Below, piece after piece: positions 55,489-64,000 of a DNA stretch of 64,000 bases (positions within the stretch are counted from its first letter, which is position 1; every line of letters starts with the position of its first letter). The notes under the pieces were generated by a model. It saw only the letters and a list, made by a program, of their open reading frames with translations. It was not told where the DNA came from and made no database searches. This stretch comes from Acestrorhynchus altus (Eukaryota; Chordata; Actinopteri; Characiformes; Acestrorhynchidae): assembly GCA_034509495.1 (NCBI GenBank), contig CM067521.1, positions 19,959,984 through 20,023,983 of the forward strand, written 5' to 3'. A program made the translations under genes and the position numbers.

Positions 55489-58400
55489 CTAAGGGAAAGA
55501 GAAAAATGGTGATTAAATAAGAGAGAATGGATAAGAAGCTCATCATTCCAGAGAACTGCTCTGCAGTTCAATGCACAGGGTCCTCTTCTATCTGTAATAT
55601 TTTTCTAAAGGGACTAAACAAGCTGTATGTGTACAGCAGATTAACATCCACACAAGTTCAATGATGTCCAACTTAACACTGAATAACACTGTTAAAAATC
55701 ATAATTATTGTTGATTTATATAATTTTATGTACTAAATATAACCTATTACTAAAATTATGAACAGTTTTAACAGTACAAAAACAAAAGAAGCAAAAAAGC
55801 AAGTTTTACTTTTACCACCTTTTACAGAACATGTCAAATCAGACTGATGTGTTTGTTTATATTTACATTTAGGCATGTTTGATGTACATGCAAGAATGTT
55901 GTCCAATAGTAGACATGAAAATGCTTTTAATGAATACATGAGTTATTTTCTAGCTAAATTATCTTCAGTTAACTTTAAAGCCTAACGGTATGTATTTGAC
56001 TGGTACAAATGACCTTTATTACACCAAAATGTGAAATATGTTTGGAAAATAAGGCAGTGTTTTTAAGATGCATTTATCTAACATTAGCTCTTAGTTCTTA
56101 GCAATAGGTAGCAGGTCCACCATAAGACCATGATTTACCCCCACAGTGCTGCTCATTCCTCGCTCTTCATTGGATCTGAAAACTTGAAGCAAGGTCAGAA
56201 ACTCACATAAATTTAACACACTGACTGTTTAATGTTTATGTAACTTGGTTTGCTTTCTCAAAATAGTGGCTGCACGAGCCACATCCATTGGCCAGCTGGA
56301 CATGGATCTGAAGTGGTGATTTGCTCTGGTGAACACCATCACACCATGACGTAGCTTATCGTGTTGTGTTCTTTCTATTAGACTAGGATACAATGAACGG
56401 AAGCTGGCCTATATTAAATGTCGGACACTGACAGAAACTGAAAATTATATACATCAAAAAATCAGAAAACTTATCACATAACTGAAACATTTACTATTGC
56501 AAAAGTTATTGTATTACTGGTTCAGGCCAACATTGCCCCTAAACCAGGGGTGGGGAACTGCTTGCCGATTTCCTAGCTGTGCTGTACACAGACACTGGTA
56601 ATTAACAAGCCGAGTCAAATCAGATTTGCTTAATCAGGAAAAGCAAAAAAAAAGTCTGCAGGAATCAAGCAATCCAGGATTTTGGTTCTTCAGCTGTGTC
56701 CTAATCCTTTATTCACTGAGAAATACAGGGGTTGGACAATGAAACTGAAACACCTGGTTTTAGACCACAATTCGTCTTGGGAATGACATATTTTGGATAC
56801 AAACCGGGTTAGCACCCGCATATCCCTTTCAGACAGCTTCCTCTTGCGTCCACAGTTAATCCTGTTGGATGTGGTTCGTGCTTCTTGGTGGTGCTGACAT
56901 TACCCTGAATACCGTGGCTCTGGATACATCAAAAAGTCTTGCTGCCTTGGTCACAGATGCGCCAGCAAGACGTGCTCTGTCCTCTTTTGAACTCTGGTAT
57001 GTCCCCCATAATGTTGTGTGCATTGCAATATTTTGAGCAAAACTGTGCTCTTCTTACCTGCTAATTGAACCTTCACACTCTGCTCTTACTGGTGCAATTA
57101 ATGAAGATTGGCCACCAAGCTGCTCCAATTTAGCCATGAAACCTCCCACACTACAATAACAGGTGTTTCAGTTACATTGTCCAACCCCTGTATATACATT
57201 TTTAGTTGTTTAGTACTTTCTCCTTTCAATGTTCATGGCTGCTGTGCCCCAACTCCCTGTTGCTCTGCTGGGTGATATGTGGTGTGTGTGGTGTTCTCAC
57301 TGCCACAGATGGGTTAAATTTTGCTGTGCACTACCTGTAAAGTGTGTTTCTAAAGTATTTCCCTTTTACTTATTGTGCTCTGAAACATGTATAAAAAACA
57401 CTCACCTTGGAGCACATAGATGCGATCCTTATACTCTATGGCACTGTGGAATTCCATGGCAACAGGCATTGGGCTGACAGCGGTCCAGCAGTTATCCCTG
57501 GCATCATAGCACTCGACTGATTTCAATGCATTACGACCGTCCCCTTCATACACACGACCACCGAGGGCAAACAGTTTGCCGCAGCAGTGCACCAGCCTGC
57601 AGCCGATCCGTGCCCGCAGCATGGGCGAGCGGGGTAACCAGCGGTTCCCAGCATGCTCATACTGCCAGAAATCACTTTCCGCCCGGTGATCGATGGACAC
57701 TTCGCTGTTGCTGGGCCGGTAACCACCTGCAATGAAGATGTCGTTCTCGGACGTGACAACAATACCAACCTCGCGGAGGTCGTTGGGCGGCTTGCAGAGT
57801 TTGTAGACCTTCCCTGTTGCGGTGTCCAGGCAAGGCACCGTCTGCTTCTTCCCTGAGTGTTTGTGTGCCGCATCAAAGCAGATGACCATCTCGGAAGCGG
57901 TCATGCCTAGGCGCTGTGGGCACCCACTAGTGCCATTTAGCCGTCCCTTGTCGGAAGGCTCTTTGGACAAGGCCAGGGCAAAGGCAGGAGGGATGCGGCT
58001 CAAGAAGGCCTCGTCCAGCAGTGGCAGCCTAATGCACTCGGCAAAGACCTCTGGCAGGTCGGACTCACGACGTGGCCTATCGTGCTCCAGCCAGCGGACA
58101 ATGCTTTCATACACATGCTCCTCCTTCTCCACGTTGAGGTCGTCATTGTTGAGGATGCTGACCAGCTGCTCCTTTGTCAGCTGCAGGAACTCCTGTTCAC
58201 CCATTACGCACAGAAACTTCTTACGGATGTAGTCCTGCGAGCGCTCACGCAGCTCCTGGTGCCCATAGGCATCAGCAAACATGAACACCCCGATGCAGTT
58301 CTGGGGGTCAAGCCGACTAATCATGAAGTAGGCGCACTGGTCCTGCAGCGCTGGGATCTGGAAGATGCTGGCTGCTGTAAACAGGGCCTGAACGTTGCAC

Positions 58401-60799
58401 TCAGACAGGGTGACCCGTGAGGTGTAGGCGTAGTCCAGCACCAGACGCATGGACTCTGACTCGACGCCAACGATCCGCACCTCGCGCTGGCTGCTTTCCG
58501 TAAGGCCACTAGTGAACATTGATCTAACACAACCACAAAGAAACAAAACAAGATTAGACTTTTAAGCATCAAAGAATTGTGAATTGCATGTTATAATTCA
58601 CATGTACATTTGCATTGCTGTCCAAAATGTTCTCTGGGACTTCAAAGGATTGCTTTGGCAGAGTACATTAATTGAACATGAAACATCTATAACTAAACCA
58701 CATCTTCAACTAATGCATCAGTTACATTAAAATTCTGAAAAAAATGAAATCAATCGTGCAAAGGTTTGGATGCCATATGAATTGAAAAGGCAAATGAGGC
58801 CTGAGGCATGTCTTCACCTGTAAGGAAATGTCAAACAGAACAAAACTGCCAAGCTTTTTAAAACCATTAAACTCCTTTAAATCTTTATGAAATCTCATCA
58901 ATAGGCTCCTCTAAGCATGTGGCATTTCAAGGGAACTGTGGGGGTCAAGATGAGATCTGTGAGACAAAGAAAGCTCCAAGAGATCTGCTCATATGCTGGA
59001 AAGAAAGGAGCGTTGAAGCCAGCATGAATCTTTAGCTGAGTGAACAATGGACCAGTGCACCACTGCTTGTTCAAAGATAACCTTCATGGAAGAAACATAA
59101 AAAGGTAACCTTATCTGCAAATAGGACTGTCACGAAAACTATTCTTGTTTGCACCACATCTTATTCCAGAAATTATTGCGATTGAATGATATTACTGACA
59201 TTTTAAAACCATTTTCATGAATAACACACCAGTGCATTCCTTCCTGCTAAGAAAAAGCACAATGAGTGATAAGGGTCAGGAAATAATAGTGTACGATATA
59301 TTAACCATCTGTAGTATGCAACAGAACATTAACAAGACAAATAAGTTTTGAAAATAGGGCCAACAGTCCTTTCAGCTGTCTATAAAAAGTGTTTCAAGCT
59401 GTGATTTAAGCGGTCATTTGCACAGGCCACACTGAACTCAAATCATAACTGTGCATTCGCTACACAGGTTGTTACACTTACTGCTCGAGAAATCATCGAG
59501 CCGACTCATCAGTGATAGCACATTCTACCTGAAATAAGGGCTAATGGCAGCGAGCACATTTCTGTGACAGGAGAAGGTCTTGCCATGATCCACCTCCACG
59601 ACGATGTCCGTCAGCTGCGCTTCGTCGTACAGGGCTTTGAGCTGCTGGAGGATGGTGCAGGCGTGCAGGGCGTCTACTCCGTTGTAGCTTGTGCTTGCGG
59701 GAGTCCCGTTCTGTACTTGTAACAGCTTTCCAACATCTGTGTGGAAAAGGAAGAGGAGTGTATTTAGAACCTTAGAGCTGTAAAACACCCCCAAGAACAG
59801 ACAATATATACAAGTGCTTAATCTCGAAATGCATTTCTATACTTCTGCCTTCTGCTACCTGATGCACACCGTACTTGGGTTTTGACCCAACAGTTATTAG
59901 GGGGCAAACACCACAAATTCAACATGCTTAAATGGCACGGACATGGACACGTTACTGACCAACACAGCCAGCACTGTGTAAGGCCACGGGTTCTAAGAAT
60001 TCTAAGAAATCAACCCAGTGGGTCTGAGCCCTTTCACCACTGGACTGCACAGGATTTGGCTGATTCACGAAGGCTGCGACACAAAAGTTTGTGGAATCTC
60101 AGGTCCTTGTAGGTCCTATTTTACACAAAGCTGAGCAGAACAAATGGCCTACAGGAGGGGGCAGCAGGTGAACCACACACTGACTCAGCAGATTCCCTGA
60201 TGCCCACTTGTTGACCTGGTCAGATCCCTGACCTGCAGGTCATGAAGGAGGCTGAGGACCAGCTTAAGGCCTTTGGAAGCCAAATGAACAAGCCTGGGCA
60301 GCTCATCTGGAGCCCTCCCTGACCACCGGGGGCTTCTTTAAAGCTGGTTATGGGTCAGTTCTTCTCACCAGCAGAGGGGGGAGGGGGCAGAGTGGGGGGT
60401 GGCGCTAGGCCAACAGCTGCCCTTCAGTGAAAACAAACTCAGCCTGAGAGAAAAGCTCACTGAACGCCCGCACAGCTCCTAAAACAGCCCAAACAGCCTC
60501 GTCACGGACTCTGGAGACAGTCTTTCTCCTCAAGGCTGCTTCACACCACGAAGCCTGAACTGTTTACACAGCAGCCTGAGCTAATGCTAAAGCTAACCCC
60601 GGTCTGCACTTTCCGGCTCCACACAAACAAGCTCCTATTTCCGCCGCTCCAGCACAAACCCTGCGGCCCAAACCCGCCCCGGCGCCCGCCACGGCCTGCT
60701 CGAGCTGCGGCCGCGCCACTGAACCTAACAGCGTCCCGAAACCAGCGCGAACGGAGAAGAGAAAACGGTCGTGAAGCTCGAACCTCCACCGGCAGCCAT
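55025..60799 (-). CDS. kbtbd8: Kelch repeat and BTB domain-containing protein 8, four coding exons
   Basis: Spliced CDS: 60790-60799, 59529-59736, 57406-58523, 55025-55488 (1800 nt, 599 residues plus TGA; human KBTBD8 is 601). Domains seen: BTB about residues 37-142 (LTDIVVEVDHGKTFSCHRN), BACK about 147-250, Kelch propeller about 330-590 with DIFIAGG, KLFALGG, RIYVLQG and RIYYIAG blade motifs, and the family C-terminus LYPQCLQKVL. Known: a substrate adaptor of CUL3-RING ubiquitin ligase; in vertebrates it monoubiquitylates NOLC1 and TCOF1 and thereby supports neural crest specification. Exons 2-4 match the human protein closely and are unambiguous. The first coding exon is only 10 nt (M-A-A plus one base) and is inferred from the CpG-island position, the Kozak context, phase and length; a second donor 6 nt later would give 601 residues. 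The gene is transcribed toward the MCT gene in the same direction. Confidence 0.96.
55545..55640 (-). mobile_element. Family A fragment in a kbtbd8 intron
   Basis: CATCATTCCAGAGAACTGCT and GGGACTAAACAAGCTGT match the reverse of family A. Short and decayed. Confidence 0.5.
56541..56715. mobile_element. Small hAT-like MITE remnant in a kbtbd8 intron
   Basis: Starts CCAGGGGTGGGGAACTGC and contains GGTAATTAACAAGCCGAGTC, resembling a common fish non-autonomous element. One end is degraded. Confidence 0.4.
56726..57190 (-). mobile_element. Tc1/mariner element with intact inverted ends, internally deleted
   Basis: Left end CAGGGGTTGGACAATGAAAC and right end GTTACATTGTCCAACCCCTG are inverted (31 bp, one mismatch) and flanked by TA. 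The minus strand still encodes GASVTKAARLFDVSRATVFR, the DNA-binding helix-turn-helix of a Tc1-type transposase, then stops. At 465 bp it lacks the catalytic part and cannot move by itself. Confidence 0.9.
57193..57405. other. kbtbd8 intron sequence next to exon 3
   Basis: Nothing recognised besides the exon 3 donor. Confidence 0.5.
57406..58523 (-). CDS. kbtbd8: kbtbd8 coding exon 3 (rest of BTB, BACK, first Kelch blades)
   Basis: An 1118 bp exon with acceptor ggttgtgttag and donor gtgagtg. It encodes residues 74-445: SMFTSGLTES, the BACK domain with RKKFLCV and EEHVYESI, then CPQRLGMTASEMVICFDAA and the first Kelch blades. High local GC relative to the flanking introns marks it as coding. 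Confidence 0.97.
58524..59528. other. kbtbd8 intron 2
   Basis: A 1005 bp GT-AG intron without recognised repeats. Confidence 0.8.
59529..59736 (-). CDS. kbtbd8: kbtbd8 coding exon 2 (N-terminal BTB)
   Basis: The acceptor ccttttccacacag lies just before 59736 and the donor gtagaa follows 59529. The exon encodes residues 5-72, including HACTILQQL and DIVVEVDHGKTFSCHRNVL, the first half of the BTB fold that forms the dimer and CUL3 interface. The intron to exon 3 is 1005 bp. Confidence 0.95.
59737..60579. other. kbtbd8 intron 1 (main part)
   Basis: Intron between the inferred first coding exon and exon 2. GC content rises toward the CpG island. No repeat family was recognised. Confidence 0.6.
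60790..60799 (-). CDS. kbtbd8: kbtbd8 first coding exon (very short, inferred)
   Basis: ATG at 60797-60799 with A at -3 and G at +4, inside the CpG island, encodes Met-Ala-Ala and one base of the next codon before a GT at 60788-60789. Joined to exon 2 it yields MAADVGKLLQVQNG, which aligns with the human start MAASAD. A GT at 60782-60783 is the alternative donor in the same phase. The open frame soon reaches a stop further on, so the junction must be near here. Confidence 0.6.
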
Positions 60800-60842
60800 T
60801 CTCGCCCCTCTGTGTCGCTGCTGCGCCGAAAAACGTCACCGG

Positions 60843-60907
60843 CCAATCTGAGCCCCGGAAACAGGCCTCGGCCAATCCGCTTCGACCAAGGCCGCCCAGC
60901 GACCAAT
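60843..60907. promoter_or_regulatory. Three evenly spaced CCAAT boxes (candidate NF-Y sites)
   Basis: CCAAT pentamers on the plus strand at 60843-60847, 60872-60876 and 60903-60907, start-to-start distances 29 and 31 bp. Multiple CCAAT boxes about three helical turns apart are the classic arrangement of NF-Y promoters. They lie 44-108 bp upstream of the kbtbd8 start codon, so transcription probably begins very close to the ATG. Confidence 0.55.
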
Positions 60908-61130
60908 AGAATCGGGCGTCGTCCACTATTTTGCGGGGGGCAGCCAAGCCAGTGACACGAGCAGGCTGCTGCGGTCAGCGGCTCGGACTGAAACTGAGCT
61001 GTGGACTCGGGGAGGCGGTCAGACAGTCCCACAGGAGCTGACCCCCTGCAGGTCCGGCTGGGAAAGGAGTCCTCTCTTCTCTTAAGGGGGATTTCAGCTC
61101 AGACTCAGATTAAGAGCACAAATCAACTCA

Positions 61131-61132
<2 letters not shown>

Positions 61133-61195
<63 letters not shown>
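61133..61195 (+). repeat. (TA)n microsatellite just upstream of kbtbd8
   Basis: About 31 uninterrupted AT units, beginning about 100 bp from the CpG island edge. Confidence 0.97.
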
Positions 61196-61199
<4 letters not shown>

Positions 61200-61309
61200 C
61201 ACACAGTGCATAATTTTTTGTATGTTTTGCTATGTTACGATCTCTACACTCAGTACCCCCACAATACAGTACACACAGTTTCAGTGTATTAAAAAACACA
61301 AAAACATAC

Positions 61310-61466
61310 GTGTTCACAGCCTTTGCTCAGTACAGGTGTTGAAGCACCTTTATTATCAATTACAGCCTCAAGTCTTTCTCTGTATGATGCTACAAGCTGT
61401 TGGCACCTGTTGGTTAGTTCTTCCATTCTTTTTTGCAGAACCTCTCAAGCTCAGTCAATGTGAATG
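61310..61466 (-). pseudogene. Tc1/mariner transposase C-terminal fragment
   Basis: Minus strand reads LTELERFCKKEWKN, the C-terminal block of a salmonid-type Tc1 transposase. The DNA continues as its degraded 3' end (GCCTCAAGTCTTTCTCTGTA). The rest of the element is absent. Confidence 0.75.
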
Positions 61467-63530
61467 ACTAAGGTTGCTAACAAACAAGACAAGCAGTCCA
61501 AGGGCATGGATTACTTGAACCATGTCCCATGCTCTTACAACACTAAGATGAACTTGTTTGGCTCAGATGGCAAAAATACAACCAGGCTGCCAAACCCTCT
61601 CATATATGTATGGACTGGGTATATATTCAAAGCATATATATTGCATGCATATACTGGAGACATGCAATATACATTTTATACTGGTAAGTAAATACATATT
61701 TGAACATTATGTAGTAAAGGTATATCAATTATAATCCACATATGTAATATATGCATCATACATATCATCGCAGTCCCACGTTTTATTTTTCAACACAATG
61801 TGAAACTGACAGTAGCTCTTTGTATTGTGTTCAAACTTCATGATAAACAGAACAAAAGAAATGCTTCCAAATTACTTGGAATGAAATCTTTTTACATGGT
61901 CATCCATTGAAAGTTAAGAAAGGTTTCTAGATAGCATGTCCATGTAGGGCATGCGTGAGTAACCCATACAGTTGTCCATGGGTTCCATGTTAGCTGCACA
62001 TATGAATGTCTAGCAGAGTCCCTGTTGGAACCATGAGGGGTTAATGTGGACCCCATCTGGGTAGTCAACTGCACATTTGGTCCATTGGGTGAGTTAAGGT
62101 GGGCTGTAACTATGGGTCCCATCTGGGAAGCCCAACTGAGACCAAGTAACAACACATGTACAGTCTCATTCAGAGCCCATGCCCACCTGCAACCCATCCA
62201 GTCCACATTCCACCCAAGTGAGCGCCACAGGAACATGCTGGCTGGGTTTTTCCTTCTCCTGTGAAATATATTGTTAAATATTCTGTATGTGTTATATGTC
62301 TGTATATGTTGATGATATGTGCTATATTTGATAATGTTCAATAGTGGGCTTCTTGAGGGCTCAGTTAAAGGTCAATCAGAATGGTGAGGTAAAGTAACAG
62401 GATGGTAAGTAGGCTTGTAAGACACCTTCTGAGCATTTCTCACTATTCAACTATTTTACACATCAAAGAACGGTTTAAAGTACCCGATTTTTTGTACCCG
62501 AACATTTTGTTCCAAGTAATGCGGGCCTTTGGGTGGTTTGTTCATCATAAACACAGTAAAAGGTTAACTGGAGTTTTGTAACTATGCAAAAAAAAGTGAA
62601 AGTAAGAAATGGAAATGCAAGGTTTTTTGCGTCACAGTGATGTTATTTAATCATATAGCAATCTTGTTCCTTTTACAATAGACTTTAATAGATGGGTGCT
62701 CCCATTTAAAACTGGCACTTGTCCTCGACTCAGATTTATCAGCCCTGCACCGACAGCAAATCCATTCTACCACTGCCTGACACTGTAAAATAACACAAAA
62801 GGAGTCCAATAAAACACAGCTGCAATCTACGCAATCGATTTCACCTGCTTTTTTCCCACTCCCTCTCTTGCTCAGGCTGTGAAATTGGACCTAGCTGCTC
62901 TGAAATGAAAGGAAAAACGGCTTCCCGTGGCCTCCGCTAGGCCATAATACTTTGTTTCTTCCCCCTTATATTTCTTGCCTATAACCTACACTTTAGATAT
63001 ATAGAAAGCAATTTCCTCATATAGGTGCTTGAGACATTCCTCGGATTGTGATTTGTTAGAACGTGAACGGAAAGGCTGGCTTTTACCAATTCACACCATC
63101 ACAAAATGCCACCCTTTGTTTAGGTTACCGGAGCACTTGCAGAAGTGGCCACACAAAACGAAAATAAGTCAAGGCAACAGTTGTTAAAATTCAGGGTCTC
63201 ACTGTTTCTCCCAGTAAAAGGTTTTGTGTGTAGGTCTGTGGTGGGTATAATCTGTCACGCTCTGTTACAGGACTGTGTGTGGTACATTTGGAAAATTGCT
63301 TCAGCCTTGCGTGTTAATTTCATTCCAACACCTGCGAAAAAAAAGCCCCCAAAATTCTGCTGTTTGTCATTTTTCTACTTTCTTACTTGAAAAAAAAAAA
63401 CGTGAATTGTTTGCTTGTGTAACTCTTAAAACCTGAGCTCTTCACTCCACACACAGAACCATCTACAATACTATCAACATATAATCCACATGAAATTTTT
63501 TCAACTGAATTAAATACCAGTTTAAATTCC
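61467..63530. other. Non-coding upstream region of kbtbd8
   Basis: 61930-62240 has loosely repeated TGGGTCCCATCTGGG-like words, possibly an old minisatellite. No gene is recognised. Confidence 0.45.
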
Positions 63531-63539
63531 AAAGGAGCT

Positions 63540-63632
63540 TCCAGTGCATGTTTACTGATACATACATAAAAAAAATCATCTCCATGTTATTATTTATTTA
63601 ATGTGGACCACTGTCAAGTATTTTGAAGAACA

Positions 63633-63687
<55 letters not shown>

Positions 63688-63990
63688 TATGGATGTATAT
63701 CATAAATGTCATCTAATTGTTACAATTCTTGCATCTTCAGCTAAAAACACTCTGTATGAATGAACTTCCAACATGATTTCTGAGATGTAAAGTGGTTTAA
63801 GTCCTTGATCGGAACATGATCAAATGCATACAAATATTTAAAGATCATTTTAAAACCTCAAATAAACACAAATTTGAGTAGCCTGGGATCTACTGAAAAT
63901 AACAAAATAACATCCGGCACATGACTGTCTCCTATAATCACTTTGTAATCCCGTTAAAAAGTGTAGGGTTCTAAAGTTAAAATGAGTAAT
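63540..63990 (+). repeat. AT-rich interspersed repeat family C copy
   Basis: Shares the order GTATTTTGAAGAAC, TTCTGAGAT, GATCAAA...CATACAAATATT and GACTGTCTCCTATAA with 25510-25830. A (TTA)n array has grown inside it. Confidence 0.6.
63634..63687 (+). repeat. (TTA)n trinucleotide microsatellite
   Basis: About 18 units inside family C. Confidence 0.97.
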
Positions 63991-64000
63991 TCGGTGAAAA

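Larger units (their letters stand above)
60580..61030 (-). promoter_or_regulatory. CpG island promoter of kbtbd8
   Basis: About 450 bp with abundant CG dinucleotides in an otherwise CpG-poor window, overlapping the inferred kbtbd8 start codon. It contains ETS-like CCGGAA on the minus strand near 60610 and a CRE-like half site (ACGTCA) near 60832. No TATA box is evident. Such TATA-less CpG promoters are often bidirectional, but no divergent gene is visible on the plus strand. Confidence 0.75.

Noticed and set aside
60541..61032. Long minus-strand frames across the CpG island (127 and 163 codons)
   Set aside because: High GC lowers stop frequency. The sequences have no domain, and the family start MAA lies in a different frame.

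Overview
The window is eukaryotic genomic DNA from a bony fish. Most of it is non-coding, packed with dinucleotide and tetranucleotide microsatellites, remnants of several Tc1/mariner-type transposons, tRNA-derived SINEs and an L2-type LINE fragment, a mix typical of teleosts and in particular of otophysans (characins, catfishes, cyprinids). The species cannot be fixed from the sequence alone. Only two protein-coding genes can be supported. Both are on the minus strand, both are multi-exon with canonical GT-AG introns, and both splice to complete reading frames of the length expected for their families.

Gene 1 (coding span 47767 down to 30295) is a proton-coupled monocarboxylate transporter of the MCT1/MCT2 group (SLC16A family). 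Five coding exons, all joined in phase 1, give 490 residues. Its sequence mixes MCT1-like and MCT2-like features. Gene 2 (coding span 60799 down to 55025) is kbtbd8, a BTB-BACK-Kelch substrate adaptor for CUL3 ubiquitin ligases. Four coding exons give about 599 residues. It starts inside a CpG-rich promoter (about 60580-61030) that carries three CCAAT boxes about 30 bp apart.

Layout: 1-30,000 holds no recognisable gene. It contains a 430 bp direct duplication, a G-quadruplex-prone run, a 12-bp tandem array followed by a long hairpin and a 460 bp polypyrimidine tract, many microsatellites, a degenerate minisatellite at 20.0-20.7 kb, Tc1 fossils and an L2 fragment. 30,295-47,767 is the transporter gene, with a minisatellite in its last intron and a (TC)n microsatellite serving directly as the polypyrimidine tract of an exon. 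47,768-55,024 is the spacer between the two genes (SINE, inverted-repeat element, long purine tract, probable kbtbd8 3' UTR). 55,025-61,030 is kbtbd8 and its promoter, with a TIR-bounded Tc1-type element in an intron. 61,100-64,000 is repeat-rich non-coding DNA.

The two genes have no direct functional link: one moves lactate, pyruvate or ketone bodies across membranes, the other directs ubiquitylation. The most interesting point is their adjacency. In human, SLC16A1 lies beside LRIG2 and SLC16A7 beside LRIG3, while KBTBD8 lies beside LRIG1, where human has no SLC16A gene. A transporter of this type next to kbtbd8 is what one would expect of a third whole-genome-duplication copy lost from the human lineage. 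This is inference and needs a tree plus synteny. No prokaryote-like system, CRISPR array or viral gene was seen.
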